DNA from: Calendula officinalis
Lineage: Eukaryota; Streptophyta; Magnoliopsida; Asterales; Asteraceae
Length of the DNA stretch: 64,000 nucleotides
Reading direction: 5' to 3'
Assembly: GCA_963853835.1 (NCBI GenBank)
Contig: OY970830.1
Span: 32,821,966 to 32,885,965 of the forward strand
In this document: positions 29,167 through 41,802 of the stretch, piece after piece
How positions within the stretch are numbered: the first letter of the stretch is position 1
Layout of the letters: each line of letters begins with the position of its first letter
Notes under the pieces: generated by a model
The model's input: the letters and a program-made list of their open reading frames with translations, nothing else
What the model was told of the DNA's origin: nothing
Database searches by the model: none
Program-made: the position numbers and the translations under genes

Positions 29167-32100
29167 ACCGTTGGAAATATAGGGTTCGCTTTTAGAAATA
29201 GGAGTCATTTTAACACTTTTCGAATTAGATTTTTCGACCATATGTCTGGTTTTTATGAAATTCTAACTATTGAGATCATTTCTTAAGAATCAATACAATT
29301 TATAGTTTACGTTTATATGATTTTAAAAGAATTCATATTTAAAGCGTATGTCAAGATGTTTTTGTTTTCGTATCCTTCGACATAAAATTGCTTCTGTTTT
29401 ATAAACAAATCCAATGTAGTTCAAAGAAGTTGGGAGCAGTTATTAGCGATAAGCAACGTGTTGATCAAATAACTACTACTAGTTGCTTGGTGCCACCAAA
29501 GGGCATTTGGTCTAACAATATGGTGTTTGCCCCCATATTTGAAGTCGGGATTCAAGTCCCGTCGTGGACATTGGTGGTAATTAGGATTAGATTAGAATTT
29601 GTCATTAAAAAAACAAAAAGTTGCCACGGTTAGCTAGCTCACTGCCAATACTATACCTTATGTAAAATTCTTTGACTTATAAATCGTACAAACATTATCT
29701 TTGACTTATACTAATGTTCATTTCGCACCTCTAACTCATTTTAGTACTAGCATATGAAACCCACTACATACATATTATTTCACTTATATTAAAATTGAAT
29801 AAGTAACAATATAATTTCCTATCATTTACATAAAACAAAAATAAACATACAAGTGACTTGTACGATAACTGCATAATGTTTATGCCTTGCGTTTATAAAT
29901 CACGTTTTTTAATATTAAAATCATCTCGCAAATTAAATTGTATCAAAGATCTTTACGGAAGGATTCCCCACAATCCACAACGTAGTGATGTTTGCACATA
30001 ATCCCCTCATCTTATGAAGCTAACCAATGAGACCCTTTTGGTGGTGAAGTGTCATTTTCATAAATTAATTTAAACACCACTAGTCCAACAAAGGGAACCA
30101 ATTAGTTTCAATTTTCATATATATCAACCATACAAAAAAGTGCGACAATTATATTTTTCTTTGCCCATTATAACACATGCAAGAACTTCCATTTCAAATT
30201 GTCATGAATAAATACGAGTTTTTAATTATACATGATTTATTATTATAGTGAAAACAATCGATTACTAGGATTAATGAGAGAAGGTGATTTGTCGCTATTA
30301 ACTTTCTTGTTTGGACATATTTAACCTCATAAAACAGAGAAATGACATAATGTGAATTTAGCAATACAAGGTTAAATTTGTCATAAGGAAAAAGTTGATG
30401 TAAATATTAATTCTCATGTGTAAGTTTACACGATGAATAGTTGTTAGATTAAGTGTAATGTTGAAACCGATGCCACATAAGCATTATATCAGTTTTCTCT
30501 CCATAAACCTAAAACACGACAACGCCGACCAATCCCCCGAATGAGGGGTTGCATCCACCTATTGTCATGTAACGGGGGGCACAGTAACCGGACTGGTCGC
30601 GGGCTGACTATCGATTACGAACAACCTTAACAGTTATAATGTTCCCGTTAACAAAGTAAGGAATACAAGAATATTTTCTCATATAGTTTGAACTTACAAA
30701 GTTATAAGTTACGTGTTACAAATGTCACGAACTTTTGCCGAATTCCAAAAAGTGATTTGGTTTGTTAGGTTTTGAGGTATCGATCTTTTCAACTTCTTGG
30801 ACCAGGAATCACTTTTTCGTTAATGAGTCATTGTGTTGTTACTTGTTAACAAACTTTAATTCTACAGTTGTCAATACAGGGAAGTAAGTTATTTAACTTT
30901 TGATTAGGGTTAAGATTTGCTTTTTAATAATTATATAATTTGAAGACTCTTTATTTATATATTCTGGACAAAAAAGAATCTTCTCTTTCTTAAACTTTAG
31001 AAAAAGATAGATTCATTCAACTAGTCTTATTAATATTAATTACTACTAAATCTCATTAGATCTAAAAGAATACAACTTGATGTTAATTAGTGGTAGAAAG
31101 ACAAAATTGTTTTATTTGACTTCAGATTTTAGGAGAGGGGTTGGTTTTAAAGTTGTATAAAAATTAGGAATGTGAGAATAAGGTCCCATGACGTAGTTAT
31201 GAATATAATGAGGGACCTGTTTTGTATTTAACTCAAAACTAAAACATCATTGGCAGAGTAGCTGCAGCCCTGCAGTGACATGTGACACTACTCAAAAAAA
31301 ATTCACAGGGTAAAATTTTTGTACTTTTTCATATTATATACTAGTATGATGATACTATAGGATTAAAAAATATACCCAACAGCGTAAAACAATCTATAAA
31401 AAACCATAAGTATTAGCAAATAGTTCAACCCAAAGCCCAACAAAAAATCTAAACCTAATAAAAAAAACTTTGTGTTTTATGTAGTTCTAAGTTAACATGT
31501 ACGCACTCCACACCTTAAAAGCCTTCTAACATGTTTCCTCCATGTTCACCTGGCCATCCATGATCCACAATTTTAATTTTAATCTCAATCTCAATCTATC
31601 TTGCATAGTTGCACATAAACACCGATTCTAAATTCAATCCAAGTATACCATAGTTTCATCCACGTCTAAAAAATCGGTATGTTTTATCCATTTTAATTTC
31701 TAGGTCGATCAACGTTAAAAAAATATTATTACATCCGAAAAAATTATAATGCTACTACCGGTGAAAAGTTCTAGTTCCGCCACTGCCCCTGATAATTGGT
31801 GCCTTGGTGGTTGAGAACGATCAATGCCCAAATTGGATAGTGTAAGATGTATGGCTCCAAGTTAAAATTATGGTAAAATTACTTTTCCCTTTAACATAAT
31901 TTTAACACTTATCTTAAAAATTAACTTCTTTACTTTAACATTTTTATAATATCCTTTTAAGACCTATAAAAAATCCTTCATCCAATCAAAATTTATAAAA
32001 AAAAAAACCCCACTTTTATCTTTGGTGTATCACCATACTCTCGACGAAAAACCATCTTTGACGGAAGGCATGCTGTGTTATAACAACGTTAAAAGGGGGC

Positions 32101-32198
32101 AACGGCCTTTTATTGTGTGCTCCAAGAGGGTGTGTTGGTTGGATTATTAAAAACACAACTTAAGTCTTTACCAAAAGCAAATAACCTTTTTTTAAGAA
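29167..32198. other. Long intergenic region with one SINE
   Basis: Apart from the SINE at 29487-29618 I see no gene or complete element in these 3 kb. A CCCC/GGGG-containing stretch at 30520-30610 is GC-richer but unidentified. The text is otherwise AT-rich and lacks open frames resembling known proteins. Confidence 0.45.
29487..29618 (+). mobile_element. tRNA-derived SINE, copy 1
   Basis: The sequence begins TTGGTGCCACCAAAGGGCAT. It carries a tRNA-like A box (GGCATTTGGTCTAACA), a B box-like GGGATTCAAGTCCCG and an A-rich tail. It is flanked by AGTTGC at 29481-29486 and 29619-29624. A second copy lies in reverse orientation at 49394-49510. Confidence 0.7.
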
Positions 32199-33120
32199 CT
32201 AGGCTAATACCCGCACGATGCGGCGGGGCTGCAAAGTATATATTTATGGCGACTAAAAGTCCATTGGTTACATATTTTTATAACGAATATAATACATAAG
32301 CATGAAAATTGTGTATAAAATAGAGGAAAAATGCAATAATTAGCATTGGCATTGAAATGTTGTTCGATTACATGTTTTGATATATAGTAGGGTACCCACG
32401 CAATGAGGCGGCGGGTACCCTGATACATCTTTTCCGCGACGATGTTGATGGTGTTCGTTTACATGTTATTTTATAACGATTATTATACAAATGACTGATA
32501 GTTGTGAATGAAATATGGATAAAGAACATTATACAAATGACGATTATTATACAAATGACTTGGTCTCCCACAACTTACCTCCTCTGATATAGTAAACACC
32601 GTCTTCCTTCAATATTTTTTGAAATCTACTCATCAGTTTAACGTAAATAGAAGCTTGAATCTTGCTTCCCTACAAAAAAATGGATAATACATATTATTTT
32701 AATTAATAGTTAATTTAGTAAAAATAATATCTATACCTAATGATCATTTATCGAATATGATTAAGTGTAATACCTCCTCGTCAATTAATAGCATCTCAAG
32801 TGATATTATCTCATTTTTATAGTTGAAGTTCGTGTGGGGCCACATTCGTAGAACCCTGACCTTGAGGTGAATTTTGTCCTTGAAAACATGAATGTTTCTT
32901 ATAAAGGGCAATCTGATTGTTGACATGTTAAGAAATCCTTGCATAAAAAGATTATGAAAGTCATACACAATAGGAATAAAATTTGTATCAAAAGTTTAAG
33001 AAATGAACCGAGGAATGGATTGAAACTAACCTTGTTGGTGAATCGAGTGATGGTAAGGTGGTGTGTGTTTCGTATCGTGAATGCAAAGGTTAAATGGTTG
33101 AGTCGTCAATTTATATACAT
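32199..33120 (-). mobile_element. Helitron fragment with 3' terminus and an RPA70-like cargo (5' end unresolved)
   Basis: On the minus strand the 3' end is a GC hairpin (arms CCCGC and GCGGG) followed by CTAG and T at 32202-32199, the canonical Helitron layout. A second, similar hairpin (AGGGTACCC arms) lies at 32388-32422, so two insertions may overlap. Farther upstream on the same strand is an RPA70-like exon pair. I cannot find a convincing 5' TC end. Confidence 0.5.
32579..32926 (-). pseudogene. Replication protein A 70-kDa-like (OB-fold) fragment
   Basis: Two exons, 32926-32774 (51 residues from MSTIRLPFIRNIHVFKDKIH) and 32670-32579 (30 residues), join in frame through GT/AG sites. The residues IHLKVRVLRMWPHTNF, ISLEMLLIDEEGSKI and the following QASIYVKLMSRFQKILKEDG are typical of the N-terminal OB domain of plant RPA1/replication-factor-A-like proteins. 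The full protein is several hundred residues, so most of it is missing. Plant Helitrons are known to carry RPA-like genes, which fits the nearby 3' terminus. Confidence 0.65.
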
Positions 33121-33153
33121 AAAAAACGTATATATATGTATATAGGGGGTGGG

Positions 33154-34578
33154 TTCATGCGAGAACACCCTATTTGCGAGAACTACGAGAACGAATCCTG
33201 ACCACTAATCTATTTTAATTGGTTTATTAAATTAAAAGGGTAAGAGGGTCTTTTTAACTTTTTTTAATTAAATCAATAAAATCAATTTAATTAAAACATA
33301 ATCCACTTAACATATTTAATAGAATCGTTACAATTGATTCCGCGTCAGTTACCGGTGAACTTTTTAATTCACTCAGCGGTTCAACAATGAACAATTTATA
33401 TAATCAGTGAACATTTTAATTGATTCAGCGGTTCAACAGTGAACAACTTATATCATCCTAACTAAATTTTACAAATCACTAATGAACACATTAAAAAATC
33501 GTTAAATTAATAATTAATTTCTTATCAATATTGAACACATTACAAATGAACAATTTTGAGATCCGAGAGTGAAAACCGTACAAAAACTAATAAACAAACA
33601 TAAATGAGACACAGATCACTCATCAACAGCAAGGTTGGTGCAGGATTATGAATAAACACCAAGTGAACAAGTAGTGAACATGTATGAACCCTAGATCGTT
33701 CATGGTGGCCGACGGCACACGGCTGTTTTGATGAGTACACACAGATCATCGTCCCGTGCCATAATTCATCGCACACACATATATGTTCGAACATTCATCG
33801 TCGTCCCTATTCCAACTAAACAATAAACCGAATATTGCCCTCCGATTAAATTAGAGGTCTGGAATTATGGATCACAAGAGAAAGCAGAAGAGATGGTGAG
33901 TTGTGTTGCAGGCGGCGCTTGAGCGGGGCTGCAGTGGAGCGGGGGCTGTAGTCGCCGACGGTTGACCCAGATCTGAGAGAGAAACCCAAATCTAAGTAAG
34001 AGAGAAACCCAGATCTGGCCGGAGAAGGTTACAAGTTCGCGTGGTGTTAGTGACGAACAAAATCATTCCAAATCTTTTTATTCGTATGTTATTCAAAAGT
34101 TAGCAACGATCTCTGGTTCGACCCCTTCTGTTGAGGAGTGGCGAGGGTTCATTCGGAGGTGGTGGTGTAGGCTGGCGGCGGCGTTGCAAGCGGTGGTGGT
34201 GGCGGGATAAGTTTCAGGCGGTGGTGATGGCAGGAAGTTTCGATGGTTGCTGGAATAGGGAAGAGATAGATGAGTCATCAATTGATGTTCCACCATAGAT
34301 GAATTTGAAAGTTGAAAGGAGAAAGAGTTTTGGCAGATGCATGAAGAGAGAGAAGGAGATCAATGAGATGCTGAAATGTGAAAGAAGTTTCCATTTTATT
34401 AATTGACATAATTATTAGGGTCTAGCACTTTACTATTTTGCCCTTTCCCTATTTTCTTTTAATTTTTACTGTGCAAATTAGTTACAAATGTCATCCAAAT
34501 CCTAGCCATAAATGTATTCTAATCTAAGGGCTTAAAATAGTTCTCGCGATTCTCGTAAACAGGATGTTCTCGCATGAA
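33154..34578. mobile_element. DNA transposon-like element with TTCATGCGAGAACA inverted ends
   Basis: The left end reads TTCATGCGAGAACACCCTAT and the right end is a near reverse complement, with similarity for about 40 bases (CGAGAA repeated). The 1.4-kb interior includes two similar blocks with 'gattc.gcggttcaaca.tgaacaa' near 33370 and 33420, a duplicated 'gagagaaacccagatct' near 33980, and GC-richer stretches (33900-34030, 34120-34220) that might be captured host sequence. I identify no gene and no target duplication. Confidence 0.55.
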
Positions 34579-34581
34579 ACG

Positions 34582-34585
<4 letters not shown>

Positions 34586-34630
<45 letters not shown>
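34586..34630. repeat. (TA)n microsatellite
   Basis: A TA run of about 45 bases directly follows the inverted-repeat element and precedes the AACGTAT repeat region. Confidence 0.95.
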
Positions 34631-34631
<1 letters not shown>

Positions 34632-34632
<1 letters not shown>

Positions 34633-35870
34633 CTGTAATAAAACATAATAAACACATTTAATGACAAATAAATTTAAGAAACGTTTTTTAATACTCTTGA
34701 TACAATCAAAACGTTTAAAGTACAACTATTGTAAGTTAAACCATTAAATGGTCTTACTATAAAAACGAGTCAACCACAATAAAACCGTCATTTAATGAGT
34801 AGCGAAAATAACTGTCAGTCAAACCGTTAAATGACAAATTAACAATCTAAAAACGTTTATATTAATTCATATTATTTGTCATATTAACACTCCTTTAATT
34901 GTTTCCTAAAACGTATAACTCTTACCGATTTACACCTCTAGATATTAATAGTAATTGTAATAAAACGTAATTAACACATTAAAAGACAAATAAAAAAAGT
35001 AAGTCTCTGAGCAACAAAAATAATTGTAATTCAAACCATAGAATGACAAATTAATACTCTAAAAAACGTATATATTAATTCATATTCATTGTCATATTAA
35101 TACACATTTAATTGTTGACTAAAAACGTATAAATCTGACGGAATGTAAGCATCTCTTCATATTACTTTTAATTGACGTCATATTAACATGAAAAACGTAT
35201 ATATTAAAAACGTATATATTAACCGTAATAAAACATAATTAACAAATTAAATGATAAATCAATTTAAGAAACGTTTTTAAAACTTTTGATACAATAAAAA
35301 CGGTTAAAGTACAAATATTGTAAGTCAAACCATTAAATGGTTCTACAATAAAAACGAATCAACCTATTAAATATCGACAGTTTTTAACGTAATTAAAAGA
35401 TTTAAAGATGGAGGGTTTTCAAATTTGATTCGGGTTTTTAGGAGCTTAATAAAAACGTAATTATATGAGCACCCAAAATAACTGTAAGTTAAACCATTAA
35501 ATGACAAATTAACACTCTAAAAATGTATATATTAATTCACATTAATTGTCATATTAACACTCTTTGAATTATGGACTAAAAACGTATAACTCATACGGAT
35601 TTACATCTCTACATATTAATATTAATTGTAATAAAACGTAATTAACACATTAAATGACAATTAATAAAAACGTAATTATTTGAGCAGGAAAACTAATTTT
35701 TAATCAAACCATTAAATGACAAATTAACACTCTAAAAACGTATATATTAATTCATATTCATTGTCATATTAACACTCAATTAATTGTGGACTAAAAACGT
35801 ATAAAGCTGACGGAATGTAAGCATCTCTTCATATTAATATTAATCGTCATATTAACACTCCTTTAATTAT
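34632..35870. repeat. Duplicated block of about 0.6-0.67 kb with many AACGTAT subrepeats
   Basis: Marker words recur at intervals: 'gtaataaaacataat' at 34632 and 35222; 'aaaacgtataactc' at 34911 and 35581; 'gacggaatgtaagcatctcttcatatta' at 35138 and 35807. The second copy has about 100 extra bases near 35385-35470. Within each copy 'taaaaacgtatatattaattcatatt' and 'taaatgacaaattaacactct' are themselves repeated. It is noncoding. Confidence 0.75.
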
Positions 35871-36194
35871 AGACTGAAAGCAGTAATTGACTGTTTTTCT
35901 GAAATCTTATATAAATTAGGGTTGGAATAAAAGCATTAACTTTTGACGTCATATTAATTTGACAAATAATATGAAGAGATAATCCTTTACAACTCACCAT
36001 TACAAATTAACTGAAATATATTTAATTGGCGTTTTGAAAATCCACGCCAATAAAATCAAGTAATTTAAAATGCATGTTCAAATTTAATATATTTTCTCTA
36101 TTTACATTAAGTGATTATGGTTTCTATAAATAAAAGTTAAAAAACGTAAAATTTTAATGGCTATATTGAAATTCGTCCCCACGTGAAAGCATAG

Positions 36195-36470
36195 TGTGTA
36201 AGTGTTACAAATTTGTAACCAAAGCTGTGACATTGACCAGTGGTAAGAGCTTCACCTATGGAGCACTCCCACCCGGGTTCGAGTCTCGTCCAAAGTAGTT
36301 TTTTTAATTATTTATGATGGGCCGGTTTAAATATACTTGGTAAACACCTTAGGTATATAGTGTTACGATGTTGTAACCAAAGCTATGACTTTGGCTAGTG
36401 GTAAGAGCTCCACCTATGGAGCACTCCCACCCGGGTTCGAGCCTCGTCCAAAGCAGTTTTTTAATTATTT
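36195..36470 (+). repeat. Tandem pair of tRNA-like repeats (SINE-like)
   Basis: Two copies of about 120 bases start 'gtgttac' near 36202 and 36361, about 150-160 bases apart. They share 'ttgtaaccaaagct', 'agtggtaagagct.cacctatgg', 'cactcccacccgggttcgag' and 'ctcgtccaaag'. 'GGCTAGTGGTAAGAG' and 'GGGTTCGAGCC' resemble tRNA A and B boxes, but no cloverleaf closes around them, so they are likely SINE remnants rather than tRNA genes. Confidence 0.6.
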
Positions 36471-39457
36471 TTCAGGCAAATTGAACATTGCTAAATATGG
36501 CAGGTTTTAATTCACACATTCCTTATTTAGAAATGTCTAATTTGCATTATAAATTAGTATAGATGTAGATAACACATTTTAGCTCCTTAAAAATTCAATA
36601 ATTTTGTTGAAAATAGCTTATAGCAATTCTATGAAATTGTTCAAATAAAAAAGTTATGATAAATATATGGCCTCTTATGCTAATATTTGTCATCCAAATG
36701 GTGCCATTTTGAAATCTCTAAAGAATATTATCAAGTTTGATAAATTATGTTTAAATAGATCTAATTGCCCACTTTAAAATATTTTTTATGGTGTATGCTT
36801 CTCTGACGCTACACTTATATTCTTTTTATATGCATGATGTGATTCACACATCATATTGTTAATCATTATTTTAAAGGGGGTGATTTTTTTACCACAACTT
36901 TTAATATATGTATCACATCTAATGCTTAATATATACTTATACAGTCAGATGTAAAATCTGTATCGTGTATTATAACCATTAAAAGTTATGGTACTAAAAT
37001 CAATTCTCTTATTTTAAGATCTAACAACATATAGTTAACACATATGCTATAATTTCCTGTAGCATCTTTTAGATTTCTCGTTAATAATTTTATTTTTTTT
37101 CCTTTGTCAGTTTTACCCCATCATGATGTCAATGTTACATTAGCACTTTTAAATTAACATAACAACTGACACACTATTATCAACAATACCTCTTTATTTC
37201 CTTTATCACTTTGGATAAAATATAAAATATATTGCAAAATATACAATTTTACAATGGATACTCCTCGTCGCCTCTTTTTCGGTTAACTGATGAATTTAAA
37301 GGAAATTGGAAACTCACATGGTGGTGTCATCAATGTCACTTTGTAACACTCGTCGATTTCAACTGCTTCCTTCTCACACAAATCATCTAAGTCTTCTTCA
37401 TTTTATGATTGAATTAATTACCAAAATAGACTGTGAGTCGACTGGTTCAATTTCTATCTAAGACTGATAGACTTCAATCTTCTCAAAATAGACCGTGCGA
37501 CTGGTCGGCTTCATAGAGCAGTACTAACTATGAGCAACACTAAGTTGTGTTAACAGTACTAATTAACGAGCATTAGTAACAAATTTGTGCAATACTAACT
37601 TGGACATGTGGCGGTGTTCTAGTGGAGTAGAACGAGGATTTTAGTCGTAAGATCTATTTTGAAAAAATTGACTATACGGACTTTTTTTTAAAGATTCTTG
37701 ATTTTCATTTGGTTTATTATAAAAAATCACCCAAACTTCTTTATATGAAAAACTCATATATAGCCACTATAATAATACAACTTCTTGATGGGAAAATATA
37801 TTGAAAAGAAAAAGAACTAAATCTTATGAAATTCAAGTGGTAATGGAAGTACACTTTCCATTTTCTTACTTTGTGCATTATTCTTTCCAAAAGTTTTGAT
37901 AATTGGTGCACATCTAAAATTAGGGGACCCTCCACCACATTCTTGATATTTGGGAGGGTATAAAATGTATAATTGTTTGCGATGTACAACAATACGGAGA
38001 CATACGATACGGTATCATATGATATTACTATTAGTGGTGGTATTGAAAGTTTGTGAGCATAAGTATATTAATATACTAATCTGTATAACACTAATTACAA
38101 TATAGTTTAAGAGTATAGGTATATCTTCGTTTAATAAGCTCATTAAGATAGTTGAGTTTTATTCGTGATGAACATGATTTAATTATTATTTTTCAAACAG
38201 TTTTTGATTATCTGCTAAATATTTATATGAGGGGAGACCGGGTTGATAACCTAAAAACCTCTTACGTTAATTAATGGTGAGGAGTTGAAATGACATTTTT
38301 TCCCTTGCTTAATTGACTTATTATTAATATTATTATTATTATTTAGTAATTAGTAATGCTGACCACGAACGTGATTCTGATATGATCTAAATTAATAATT
38401 TGTTTTGTTTATATAATAAACACCTTACATATATAAGTAGAGTATTTGAAAAAAGAATTGGTGCCAATAATGAGTTGGTACGCATATTTTATTTAAAATA
38501 CTATAACCCTCCATGTCATCCAAAAGACATAAGCTTTAAAGTTTTATCTAATCATCGTTTTACACAGATTAATAGTTCTCAAATTCTCAACACCATTACT
38601 TAAATACTTATACATTATGCAGAAAGACTTGTACGTTATTCTAAATTTATTAAAACTAAACCTGGAAAAGCTGCAACTTTTTCTAATTTAATTGCAAAGT
38701 AAAGACTATTATTGTTATGATTAATTAATTTAATGCTTAAGTTGTCAATTTATTTAGGTATTTTTCTTCTTTACACAACTGGGTGTTCTTGCTTTTAAGG
38801 TATGGATGATGGGTGGTTCTGATATCATCTAAATCTTTGATGTTTCCCATTATTCTTTATTAAATTATTTATTGGGTTTAATTTATAAAAACCCCAACAA
38901 AGTTGGATCTTTTTGTTCTTTTCAAGATTACATTTCTTGATTTAGCTCTTCATGCACAGGTTAGTTTTCCCCCAACCCTCTGTTTATTATTATTTTTGAT
39001 AAATTTAGTGTTTTCAGGTGCTTAATTCTTGATATTTGATGACTTTAATCTCCTTTTCTCTGTGAAATTGTGTGTGTTCTATTAGAGTAATAAATTTAAT
39101 ACAAATAGATGATGATTCAAGCTATTTAGTTTCAATCATATGAACTGATACTAGTTTTTATGTGATATTTTGTTGATTCATATGATTAATTATGCATAAG
39201 TAGTACACTCTGCATCATGTGTTGTGCAAACAATCATCTTAAACTCATGATCTAACTATGAAGTTTATTTGAGATTATAGCTTCACTGAATGATCATGTT
39301 AACCTTTTAACTAAAATTCAAATATTTTATTTTTCAAATTTATTTATAACATTAATAATTTTATTTTCTCTTGACCCTTAAAAAAGTCAACTTTTGGGAG
39401 ATTATGAATTATGCATGTGATTAGTGTTTACTTGATGTTAGGATTTGGTAAGCAATT
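36471..39457. other. Long intergenic region and TGA gene upstream
   Basis: I see no gene from 36471 to about 38880. Nearer the TGA gene a probable untranslated exon ends around 38958 ('tcatgcacag|gttagttt'), with its acceptor at 39441-39442, placing a leader intron of about 480 bases before the start codon. Confidence 0.45.
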
Positions 39458-41802
39458 ATGGCCTCAACTTCAACACAATTTGCAACATCAAGAATATATG
39501 ATCCACTTCAACAACTTAGCATGTGGGAAGACGCCTTTGGAGCTAATCTTAACCCAAACATTAACCATGGTTTAATAATGCCCGAGGTTGATACAAGCCT
39601 AACCAAGAAGGTAGTTAGTTAAATTGATTGATTATTAGACTTACATGTATGTATATAAACAGTTAGGAAATCTATTCAGGGGTGCATATTTTTACAAATT
39701 TGTTATGATTTATATTTTTGTAATTCTGTAGACCGAATACAATTCTCAAGAATCTTCAGGACCTTCACCGGATGCTCGAGCAACAAAAAACATTTCAGAT
39801 AAGGTATGATTTTAATATACATATATATTTAAAAAATCTGTTTTAATGTACATTAGCTGATATAACTGTTTCTCGGGTTTTAGTTGCAAAGACGACTAGC
39901 ACAAAACCGTGAAGCTGCACGTAAAAGTCGTTTAAGGAAAAAGGTACATAAAATTAACTCATTAAAGGTGTCAATTTCTATCCATTTACTTATAAATAAT
40001 TCCATTCGGGTTATGCAGTTAAACAAGTGAAAAAATATAGCCAAAAAAGAAACGGGCTAAATGGGCCGAACGGGTCGAAATTTGTCCATTTTGTTTCTTA
40101 AAACCTCCTTGATCATTTTATTAAAAATTAGATTGTAGTTGAAATAACTTAATCTTTGTACTTGACGCACTAACTGTTGATAAATTTTGTGGACATTGTG
40201 TTTTGGGCCAATCCGAATTGTGAATTTTGGCCCTGAACCCATTTGACCCTTACTCAATTTGAGTCTGCATTTTTTCCGTTTTTTAGGCATATGTTCAACA
40301 ACTGGAATCGGGCCGTATGAAACTGGCACAATTAGAGCAAGAACTCGAGAGGGCTCGACGCCAGGTCAAATTCTAAAACTTTTTCAAATTGAAACTTTCC
40401 CAACTGAATCTGACGTGTAATTGGTTGATTACAGGGCACATACGGTCTATTAAACACGGGTAACATAATCAACTCAGGGATAGCTACATTTGAAATGGAG
40501 TATGAATTATGGGTTGCAGAACAGAAAAAGAAAGATGACGACCTTAGAAAAGTGTTGATGATGAATCATACGAGTGAAATCGAGCTTCAGATGTTTGTTG
40601 ACAGTGGATTAAATCATTATTTTGACCTTTTTAGAATGAAATCTGAAGCTGCCAAAATTGACGTGTTTTATTTGATGAACGGGTTGTGGAAAACCCCAGT
40701 AGAGCGGTTCTTCCAGTGGATCGGCGGTTTCCGGCCGTCTGAGCTTTTATATGTAAGTCTCGATCCGTATTGTAAAATGGGCCGGGTCGGGTTTACTAAT
40801 TGGGTTATATTTGTTTCGGGCAGATATTAATCCCCCAAATTGAGTTGGCGGACACACAGCTCGTGAAAGTGAGGGGTTTAAGGCAATCTTGTGAGCAAGC
40901 TGAAGAGGCATTGAGTCAAGGAATGGAAAAACTTCAACAAAATCTGGCCCAAACTATAACAATTGACATAACTTGTTACACCTCACAGATGAATTCTGCA
41001 ATGGAAAGACTCGAAGCACTTGAAATTTTCTTGAATCAGGTAAATTCTAATCACCTTGTGTTCACTTTTTCAGTCAAACAACAAAAATCGACTGTCATTT
41101 TGAAATTACAAAGCCTAGTAGCTTGAGAGTCCATAGTTGACTTTTAAGAGTCAAACAACGTCTTTCTGAAAAAAATAAAAAATAAAGTCAAATAAATATT
41201 ATTTTTTAATGAAAAAAATAATTAAATTAAAAATTAAATTTTAAAATTAAAAATTAAAAAATTAATTTTTTTTAAGTGTCAAATGACCAAAATACCCCTA
41301 CATGTATAAAATATGGATTGATCTTGACCATTAGATCTTATTGATCAATGATTCAGATTTGTTCCTCAGGACTTCGTAAAAATAATGGATCTCCTTGAAC
41401 GTTTCTGAAATTTAGTTTTAAAAGTAGTGATTTTGACCAACCATGTTTGACTTTTGAGAGTCAAATGAGGTCTTTCTAAACTTCCATATTTCTAAGAATA
41501 ATTTAAACTTTCTAGAAAAGTTTAATAATTTCGTATAACTGTGTAAAAAAAAGCACGAAAAACGAAACAATTTGAGGATAAATTCCATTTATTTATTTAT
41601 TTATCTGTTTAATTTATCTCATTTATTTAATTTGCAGGCGGATCACCTACGAAAGCAGACTTTACAACAAATTTATCAAATCTTAACATTGAATCAAGCA
41701 GCAAAAGCGTTACTTGTTCTTGGTGAATACTTTCAACGTCTTCGTGTACTCAGTTCAATCTGGTCTGCTCGCCCTCGTGACCCCACAACTTTACTTTCAT
41801 GA
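39458..41802 (+). CDS. TGA1: Clade I TGA-type bZIP transcription factor (TGA1/TGA4-like), seven exons
   Basis: The exons are 39458-39610, 39732-39803, 39884-39943, 40287-40364, 40435-40752, 40824-41039 and 41638-41802, giving 353 residues (Arabidopsis TGA1 has 368). The basic region has the bZIP N-x7-R signature at Asn83-Arg91 (LAQNREAARKSRLRKK), followed by a leucine zipper in AYVQQLESGRMKLAQLEQEL. The DOG1/TGA domain follows: HYFDLFRMKSEAAKIDVFYL, FFQWIGGFRPSELL, ADHLRKQTLQQIYQILTLNQ and LGEYFQRLRVLSS. TGA factors bind TGACG (as-1) elements and work with NPR1-type coactivators in defence and nitrate responses. The start MASTSTQF...RIYDPLQQLSMWED places it in clade I, but I cannot tell TGA1 from TGA4. 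Of the redox pair Cys260/Cys266 of Arabidopsis TGA1, the first aligns with Arg244 here and the second with Cys250. Confidence 0.88.
41310..41410. mobile_element. Solitary end of the CACATGTG Mutator-like family in a TGA intron
   Basis: The sequence 'gattgatcttgaccatta', 'atttgttcctcaggactt', 'taaaaataatgga' and 'tctccttgaacgtttc' matches the right end of the elements at 17320-17415 and 12590-12655. No opposite end or palindrome array is seen here. A related flank, 'gacttttaagagtcaaacaacgtctttct', occurs at 41140 and again near 41450. Confidence 0.55.

Noticed and set aside
40057..40329. Minus-strand open frame in the TGA gene
   Set aside because: It overlaps TGA intron 3 and exon 4 in antisense and resembles no protein.
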